Notes under the pieces: model-generated
What the model was told of the DNA's origin: nothing
Seen by the model: only the letters and a program-made list of their open reading frames with translations
The model's database searches: none
In this document: positions 58,959 to 64,000 of the stretch, one piece after another
How the letters are laid out: each line of letters opens with the position of its first letter
Numbering within the stretch: the first letter of the stretch is position 1
Program-made: the position numbers and the translations under genes
Source: Dyella sp. AtDHG13
Lineage (GTDB): Bacteria; Pseudomonadota; Gammaproteobacteria; Xanthomonadales; Rhodanobacteraceae
Assembly (NCBI RefSeq): GCF_003201105.1
Contig: NZ_QICJ01000017.1
Span: 23,187-87,186, forward strand
DNA: 64,000 nucleotides
Direction: 5' to 3'

Positions 58959-60767
58959 ATGGCCGCTTCACCGCAATCCGTGTCCCTGCTCGGCCGCCAT
59001 AACCGGCTGGTGCTCGACGACATGCTGGCCACGCTGGTGGTCGATGGCTATCTGCTGGCCGAGGACGCCAAGCAGGTCCGCATGGGCAACCGCAGCGGGC
59101 GCAGCACGGTGGAACTGCATCCGCTGGTGCTGGTGGCCAACGCCAAGCTGCCCAACCAGCGCGATCCCGGCCGCCCGCTGAGCCTGGAGGCGCTGACCGA
59201 ATGGCTGGCCCGCCACGCCCAGCTGCCGTACCTGAAGATCGACCCGATGAAGATCAACGTGGCCTCGGTAACCCAGGTGGTCAGCCGCGCCTACGCCGAG
59301 CGCCATCGCATCCTGCCCGTGGCCGTGGCGCCGGGCGAGGTGACGTTCGCTACCTGCGAGCCGTTCGACAACGGCTGGGCGGCGGACCTGTCGCACATGA
59401 TCCGGCGCGACGTGAAGCGCGTGGTGTCCAACCCGATCGACATCAACCGCTACCTGGCCGAGTTCTACGGCGTGCAGCGCTCCATCCAGCTGGCGCAGGA
59501 TGCCAAGGGCCAGGGTACGCCCTCGGGCATCCTCAACTTCGAGCAGCTGCTGGAGCTGGGCAAGAGCGGCGAAGTCGGCGCGGACGACCGCCACGTCGTG
59601 CACATCGTCGACTGGCTGCTGCAATACGCGTTCGAGCAACGCGCGTCGGACATCCATCTGGAGCCGCGCCGCGACGCCGGCCTGATGCGCTTCCGCATCG
59701 ACGGCGTGATGCACAAGGTCTTTGAATTGCCGCCGCCGGTGATGACCGCGGTGACGGCGCGCATCAAGATCCTCTCGCGCATGGACGTGGCCGAAAAGCA
59801 CCGGCCGCAGGATGGCCGCATCAAGACGCGCTCCGCCGGCGGCCGCGAGGTGGAACTGCGTATCTCCACCATGCCGACCGCGTTCGGCGAGAAGGTGGTC
59901 ATGCGTATCTTCGACCCGGACATCGTCGCCAAGGATTTCTCGCAGCTCGGCTTCTCCGCGGAAGAAGACGCCTCGTGGCGTTCGATGGTGGAGCGTCCCC
60001 ACGGCATCGTGCTGGTGACCGGTCCCACCGGTTCGGGCAAGACCACTACGCTGTATTCCACGCTCAAGCACCTCGCCACGCCCGAGTTGAACGTGTGCAC
60101 GGTGGAAGACCCGATCGAAATGGTCAGCCCCGAGTTCAACCAGATGCAGGTGCAACCGGCGATCGACCTGGATTTCGCGATGGGCGTGCGCACGCTGCTG
60201 CGCCAGGACCCGGACATCATCATGGTGGGCGAAATCCGCGACCTGGAAACCGCGCAGATGGCGGTGCAGGCTTCGCTTACCGGCCATCTCGTGCTGTCGA
60301 CCCTGCACACCAACGACGCGCCCAGCGCGATCACGCGACTGCTCGATCTGGGCGTGCCCCACTACCTGATCCAGTCCACGCTGACGGGCGTGGTCGCACA
60401 GCGACTGGTGCGCACGCTGTGCCCGCATTGCAAGCAGGAAACCGAGCAGGATCCGCACGAGTGGACTGCGCTCACGCATGGCTGGACGGTGCCGTTGCCA
60501 CAGAAGGTCTTCAAGCCAGTCGGCTGCCTGGAATGCCGCAATACCGGCTTCATGGGCCGCACCGGCATCTACGAGATGCTGCCGCTTTCCGCACGCCTGC
60601 GCGGCCTGATTTCCGCGCAACTGGACCTGGGACATTTCGGCCACGCGGCCCTGGCCGAAGGCATGCAGCCCTTGCGCATTTCGGCCGCCGCGCAAGTGGC
60701 GCGCGGCGTCACGACGGTGCAGGAAGTGCTGCACGTGATTCCTCCGATTGAACATGGCGCCGTCTGA
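58959..60767 (+). CDS. GspE/PilB-family secretion or pilus ATPase
   Basis: This 602-residue cytoplasmic hexameric ATPase powers type II secretion or type IV pilus assembly in related systems. An N-terminal MshEN/GspE-N-like region (about 60-170) is followed by the ATPase core. The core has Walker [11 protein letters not shown] with Lys361, the Asp box (ASDIHLEP), Walker B ([12 protein letters not shown]), the His box ([12 protein letters not shown]) and a C4 zinc motif (CPHC and CLEC). No pilin, inner-membrane platform or secretin gene lies nearby, so which machine it serves is open. Confidence 0.9.
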   Translation: MAASPQSVSLLGRHNRLVLDDMLATLVVDGYLLAEDAKQVRMGNRSGRSTVELHPLVLVANAKLPNQRDPGRPLSLEALTEWLARHAQLPYLKIDPMKINVASVTQVVSRAYAERHRILPVAVAPGEVTFATCEPFDNGWAADLSHMIRRDVKRVVSNPIDINRYLAEFYGVQRSIQLAQDAKGQGTPSGILNFEQLLELGKSGEVGADDRHVVHIVDWLLQYAFEQRASDIHLEPRRDAGLMRFRIDGVMHKVFELPPPVMTAVTARIKILSRMDVAEKHRPQDGRIKTRSAGGREVELRISTMPTAFGEKVVMRIFDPDIVAKDFSQLGFSAEEDASWRSMVERPHGIVLVTGPTGSGKTTTLYSTLKHLATPELNVCTVEDPIEMVSPEFNQMQVQPAIDLDFAMGVRTLLRQDPDIIMVGEIRDLETAQMAVQASLTGHLVLSTLHTNDAPSAITRLLDLGVPHYLIQSTLTGVVAQRLVRTLCPHCKQETEQDPHEWTALTHGWTVPLPQKVFKPVGCLECRNTGFMGRTGIYEMLPLSARLRGLISAQLDLGHFGHAALAEGMQPLRISAAAQVARGVTTVQEVLHVIPPIEHGAV

Positions 60768-60804
60768 GGCGGCCTGATCCTTCCACCTTCCACTGTCGTA
60801 TCGC

Positions 60805-61527
60805 ATGAAGCCTGTCCTGATCATCCGCACCGGTCGCGCACCCCAGCCCATCCGCGCACGTCACGGTGATTTCCCTCACTGGTTCCGCCTTGGCGCACAG
60901 CTTTCCCCCGAACGCATCCGCGTGATCGATGTGGAAGCCGGCGAAGCCTTGCCCGCCGCAAACGAGGTGGCCGGCGCGCTGATCACGGGATCGGCCGCCA
61001 TGGTCACCGAGCGCGCCCCTTGGAGCGAACGCACGGCGGGTTGGATTCGCGATGCGATGGACCTGGAGCTGCCGTTGTTCGGTGTGTGCTACGGACACCA
61101 GTTGATGTCCCATGCACTCGGCGGTCGCGTCGACTACCTGCCCGGTGGCCGCGAAATCGGCACGGTATCGCTGAACATGCTCGATGCCGCGAAGAACGAT
61201 CCGCTGGCGAGTGCGTTGCCGGCCAGTTTCCGCGCGCATGCCACGCACGAACAGAGCGTGCTGGAACTGCCCAAGGGCACGACGGTGCTGGCAAGTTCCG
61301 ATCGCGATCCCAACCATCTGGTTCGCTATGGCAAGAACGCGATGAGCGCGCAGTTCCATCCGGAGTTCAACGCGGACGTGATGCGCGCCTACATCCATCG
61401 CAAGCAGCACGACATGAAGCGCGAAGGGTTCGATCTGCACCACACCTTCCGTCAGGTGGCGCCCACGCCGCTTGCGCGTCGGTTGTTCCGGCAGTTCTCG
61501 CGGCATCATGGGCTCGCCCGCGACTGA
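60805..61527 (+). CDS. Class I glutamine amidotransferase-like protein (GMP synthase-like)
   Basis: This 240-residue protein has the class I amidotransferase fold: the nucleophile elbow GVCYGHQ with Cys95 and the motif FHPEF (about 187-191) with the catalytic His and Glu. Such stand-alone proteins (annotated as glutamine amidotransferase or GuaA-like) may hydrolyse gamma-glutamyl compounds or work with an unknown partner. It follows the GspE-like gene by 37 bases on the same strand. The partner is not known. Confidence 0.9.
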   Translation: MKPVLIIRTGRAPQPIRARHGDFPHWFRLGAQLSPERIRVIDVEAGEALPAANEVAGALITGSAAMVTERAPWSERTAGWIRDAMDLELPLFGVCYGHQLMSHALGGRVDYLPGGREIGTVSLNMLDAAKNDPLASALPASFRAHATHEQSVLELPKGTTVLASSDRDPNHLVRYGKNAMSAQFHPEFNADVMRAYIHRKQHDMKREGFDLHHTFRQVAPTPLARRLFRQFSRHHGLARD

Positions 61528-61600
61528 CGTGACTGTCACGGGCCCTGACTAGAATCGCAGCGTGGGCGCCAAGCTCGGCGCCGCCGCACGGACAGGGATC

Positions 61601-62722
61601 ATGGGACGACAACCGCATGTGCACAGCGCGTCCGTGATCGCGATGCGCCTGGTCGATATCGCCGATGCGATCGACCTTACCGCGGCGGAGTCCTTGTGGG
61701 CGCAGCAGGCGCGTACCGCGGCTGCGCGCAGCCGGTTGACCACGGCGCCGCCCAAGGCGATGAGCTTTGGCGTGCCACCGGTGGAGCTCACGCTGGGAAC
61801 CCTGCAGGTCGAGATTGCCGGGCAGACATTGCAGGCCACCGCTCTGGCGCGACTCTACGAGTTTGGCGTCGCGGCCTTTTCCATCCGTGTTCCCGCAGGT
61901 GATCTGACCTGGCTGGACTTCGCCGCGCGCATCAACGCCGTGGATTCCGCGCTGGGCATCGCCTCAGGCACCGACCTGTGGAACCGATTGGTGGTGCAGA
62001 TCACCGGCATCATGCGGCCGGCCTTGTTGAGGCCCAATCAGGCGTCCCTGCAGGAAGACTATCTGCTGGGACTGGTGCACTCGCTCGAAGGGGTGACCAG
62101 CACCGCGACCTTGCACGACGACCTCGACCTCGTCCCCGTACTCGCCGGTGAATCCAGGCCGCTTTCGGAACAGGCGCGACAGGAGCTGCTGCGGCAGCGT
62201 TTCTCCTATTACACCGACGACCTAGCGATACTCACGTGGGATCGCGCCTTCATCTATGAACCCCGCGACGACTCGGACGTGGTCGACGTGCTCGAGGTCG
62301 CCAACGCGCAGTTGCTCGAACTTCGCTACTACGACGAACTGCTCGATGCCGAGCTGCCGCGCATGTACGACCTGGTGGAGGCTACGCATCATGTCGCGAA
62401 CCCGCTGGCGGCGCGTCGCTACGCGGACCTCGCCCGTCATCTCTACACGCTGGTGGCAGAGGTCACGGAGATCACCGAGAAAGTGGACAACGCGCTTCAG
62501 GTCACCGAGGACGTTTACCTTGCGCGCGTGTACGCGGCGGCGCTCGATCTGTTCCGCGTTTCCCATGTCAGCAAGGCGGTGGATCGCAAGCTGTCCATCA
62601 TTCGCGACAGCTACGCGGCGCTCTATGAAGAGGCCTCAAGCAAGCGAGGCGAACTGCTCGAGCTGGCGATCATTGCGCTGATCGTGCTGGAAATCGTGAT
62701 TGCCGTGGTCCGGCACGTATAG
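61601..62722 (+). CDS. DUF155 (RMD1/YagE-like) membrane protein
   Basis: This 373-residue protein matches the RMD1/DUF155 pattern: a conserved core with LPQ-like and SQEDYLLG-type motifs (ASLQEDYLLGLVHSL), the central RFSYYTDDLAILTWDRAFIYEP segment, and a long helical region LQVTEDVYLARVY. One C-terminal membrane helix (about 352-370, LAIIALIVLEIVIAVV) anchors it. Eukaryotic RMD proteins sit in mitochondria and act in inner-membrane or translation-related roles. The bacterial role is not established. The ATG at 61601 is chosen, and starts at 61562 (GTG) or 61643 are possible. Confidence 0.85.
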   Translation: MGRQPHVHSASVIAMRLVDIADAIDLTAAESLWAQQARTAAARSRLTTAPPKAMSFGVPPVELTLGTLQVEIAGQTLQATALARLYEFGVAAFSIRVPAGDLTWLDFAARINAVDSALGIASGTDLWNRLVVQITGIMRPALLRPNQASLQEDYLLGLVHSLEGVTSTATLHDDLDLVPVLAGESRPLSEQARQELLRQRFSYYTDDLAILTWDRAFIYEPRDDSDVVDVLEVANAQLLELRYYDELLDAELPRMYDLVEATHHVANPLAARRYADLARHLYTLVAEVTEITEKVDNALQVTEDVYLARVYAAALDLFRVSHVSKAVDRKLSIIRDSYAALYEEASSKRGELLELAIIALIVLEIVIAVVRHV

Positions 62723-62730
62723 CGACCGCG

Positions 62731-63054
62731 TCAACGACTCCGGGGAGGCATGGGGAAAGGGGTGATCTTCTGGCCATCACTGGCATCGCGAATCACCAGT
62801 GTCCCCTTGCTTTCGACTTCCTCGATGCGGACGACCGACTGCATGGGCAGGTGAAGCACGCGTGTGTCCTTGAACTCTTCGCGCAGCTTCTCTTCCGTGG
62901 GATCGACCAGCAGACCTTCACCGACCGGCTCGAACACCAGCTCACCGACCTCGGTGAAGCCCCAAAGACCGCTGGATGCCACGTGCCGGGCATAGAGCTC
63001 GTAGCACTTGCCCAGGTGCAGGAAGGTGACCTTGTAGAGTTTCTTGTTGCGCAT
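62731..63054 (-). CDS. DUF1820 family protein
   Basis: This 107-residue soluble protein has the DUF1820 start KKLYKVTFLHLGKCYELYAR, then FTEVGELVFEPVGEGLLVDPTEEKLREEF and VLHLPMQSVVRIEEV. The family is widespread in gammaproteobacteria with no known function. It is convergent with the DUF155 gene 8 bases away and follows the rhomboid gene by 9 bases on the same strand, so the latter two form a small operon. Confidence 0.92.
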   Translation of the reverse strand: MRNKKLYKVTFLHLGKCYELYARHVASSGLWGFTEVGELVFEPVGEGLLVDPTEEKLREEFKDTRVLHLPMQSVVRIEEVESKGTLVIRDASDGQKITPFPMPPRSR

Positions 63055-63063
63055 GCGCTTATT

Positions 63064-63747
63064 TTAGCCGCGCAGCCGGCGGGCGATGGCGTCCCGCGAG
63101 AACAGGGCGAACACCAGGCCAAACAGGAAGCCGGCGATGTGCGTCCACCAGACCACCGCGCCGTAGCTGGGGCCCACGTAGCTGAAGAGCAGTTGCAGCA
63201 GGATCCAGATGCCGATCAGCAGAAAGGCCGGCACGCGCACGAATTCCAGATAAAAGCCCAGCGGCAGCACCAGTCCCAGGCGGGCCCGCGGAAAGAGCGC
63301 GATATACGTGCCCAGTACGGCGGACACGGCTCCGCTGCATCCGATGATCGGCGAACGCACGCCCACCAGCGACAGGGCGCCCACCAGGTTGGCCACCATG
63401 CCGCCGACCACAAACAGCAACAGGAAACGAAACGAGCCCAGCGCGCGCTCGGCCGGCAAGCCAAAGATCACCAGAAAGAGCAGGTTGCCGAGCAGGTGCA
63501 GCCAGGCGAGATGGATGAAAAGCGCTGTAAACAGCCGAAGCAGCGACGGGTCGTGCAGCTGCGGTAGTAGCGGTGCCTTGGGGTCGAAAATGTTCGCCGG
63601 CACGGTGCCCCATTCCAGCCACATGGACGTGCGCTCGGGCGCGGGCATCAAGGCCAGTCCAACGAAACTGATCACGCACACGACAACCAGGAGCACAGTG
63701 GCCCACTGCACGTGCCGGCGACGACGAGTTTCAACGTGGACAAACAC
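63064..63747 (-). CDS. Rhomboid-family intramembrane serine protease
   Basis: This 227-residue inner-membrane protease cleaves substrate helices. Catalytic Ser138 lies in GCSGAVSA and His203 in WWTHIAGF. The conserved HLAWLHLLGNLLFL has His79, His84 and Asn88. Six membrane helices fit the basic rhomboid core. A GTG start at 63747 is chosen because GGAG lies 7 bases upstream; in-frame ATGs at 63786, 63789 and 63810 have no ribosome site. It is next to the rRNA operon terminator, and 63748-63916 holds nothing else recognised. Confidence 0.88.
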   Translation of the reverse strand: MFVHVETRRRRHVQWATVLLVVVCVISFVGLALMPAPERTSMWLEWGTVPANIFDPKAPLLPQLHDPSLLRLFTALFIHLAWLHLLGNLLFLVIFGLPAERALGSFRFLLLFVVGGMVANLVGALSLVGVRSPIIGCSGAVSAVLGTYIALFPRARLGLVLPLGFYLEFVRVPAFLLIGIWILLQLLFSYVGPSYGAVVWWTHIAGFLFGLVFALFSRDAIARRLRG

Positions 63748-63916
63748 GGGATCGCTCCGAAGGATGCAGGCAGACAAGCCTCGCATCATAGGCGATAAGT
63801 TTTCCCGCATCGCACCGGGAGGCGCAAACAGAAGCGGGATTGCAACCGGCCGCAGCGCTGCATGTCGATTCGACACGCAGATCGCATGCGTGGATATTTT
63901 TGTTCCGCGCAAAGAC

Positions 63917-63944
63917 AAACGCCTTCCCTGGAGGGAAGGCGTTT
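63917..63944 (-). terminator. rRNA operon terminator
   Basis: AAACGCCTTCCC and GGGAAGGCGTTT form a perfect 12-base stem with a TGGA loop. It lies just downstream of the 5S rRNA 3' end on the minus strand, followed there by GTCTTTG. Confidence 0.92.
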
Positions 63945-63955
63945 GAGGGATAAAG

Positions 63956-64000
63956 CCCCTGGCGGTGACCTACTCTTGCATGAGGATTCACACTACCATC
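63956..64000 (-). rRNA. rrf: 5S rRNA, 3' end (cut by window edge)
   Basis: On the minus strand the window edge reads GATGGTAGTGTGAATCCTCA, then ATGCAAGAGTAGGTCACCGCCAGGGGC in parts. The GAGTAGG...CGCCAGG ending is the conserved 3' end of bacterial 5S rRNA. The exact 3' end is estimated within a few bases. The rest of the rRNA operon should lie to the right. Confidence 0.93.

Noticed and set aside
63748..63918. Longer rhomboid start at 63918 or at in-frame ATGs 63786-63810
   Set aside because: The extra residues are not membrane or rhomboid-like and no ribosome site precedes these starts. The GTG at 63747 has GGAG at proper spacing.

Overview
The window is GC-rich chromosomal DNA from a gammaproteobacterium. 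It most resembles Xanthomonadales (Rhodanobacteraceae such as Dyella, Luteibacter or Rhodanobacter). The basis is the merged leucine-isoleucine-valine operon, TonB-dependent receptors paired with regulators, a bioB-bioF-bioH-bioC cluster divergent from comF, the glyQ/glyS pair, and many short palindromic repeats of at least three families. No phage, insertion sequence, CRISPR array or tRNA was seen. Assignments come from reading the sequence and from known family motifs; no database search was run.

Region 1 (1-5000): a LacI-type regulator is followed closely by a truncated Oar-like TonB-dependent receptor, with LacI-type palindromes at both genes. Next come a secreted alpha/beta hydrolase and an isochorismatase-fold hydrolase divergent from a TetR regulator that has tandem palindromes at its start codon.

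Region 2 (5100-18330): a branched-chain amino acid superoperon, leader peptide-leuA-ilvE-leuC-leuD-leuB-ilvD-ilvC-ilvG-ilvM-ilvA. A Leu-codon-rich leader peptide and a strong intrinsic terminator precede leuA, which is the layout of a classical transcription attenuator. Several genes overlap by ATGA, and the four larger gaps each hold a palindromic repeat.

Region 3 (18330-28830): a WG-repeat/DUF2167 fusion protein, a FosX-like VOC protein, ubiA, a YCII-VOC-ECF sigma module of the ECF42 type, several small membrane or unknown proteins, a carboxymuconolactone decarboxylase-like protein, a frameshifted comF and a TM2-like protein.

Region 4 (28890-33990): biotin synthesis, bioB-bioF-trhO-bioH-bioC, with a candidate BirA-type operator upstream. 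A repeat has extended the C-terminus of trhO.

Region 5 (33990-48090): tag, a DMT exporter, a short PhnA-domain protein, a threonine dehydratase-like enzyme with galM, pepN, a non-coding structured stretch, mnmG, an RDD protein, a short CadC-like regulator and tex.

Region 6 (48090-64000): a GDSL esterase autotransporter, a YbaY-type lipoprotein, a second TonB-dependent receptor divergent from a Cro/CI-type regulator, glyS-glyQ, a lone GspE/PilB-type ATPase, a glutamine amidotransferase, a DUF155/RMD1 protein, a DUF1820 protein and a rhomboid protease. At the right edge lies the 3' end of a 5S rRNA on the minus strand, so an rRNA operon continues to the right.
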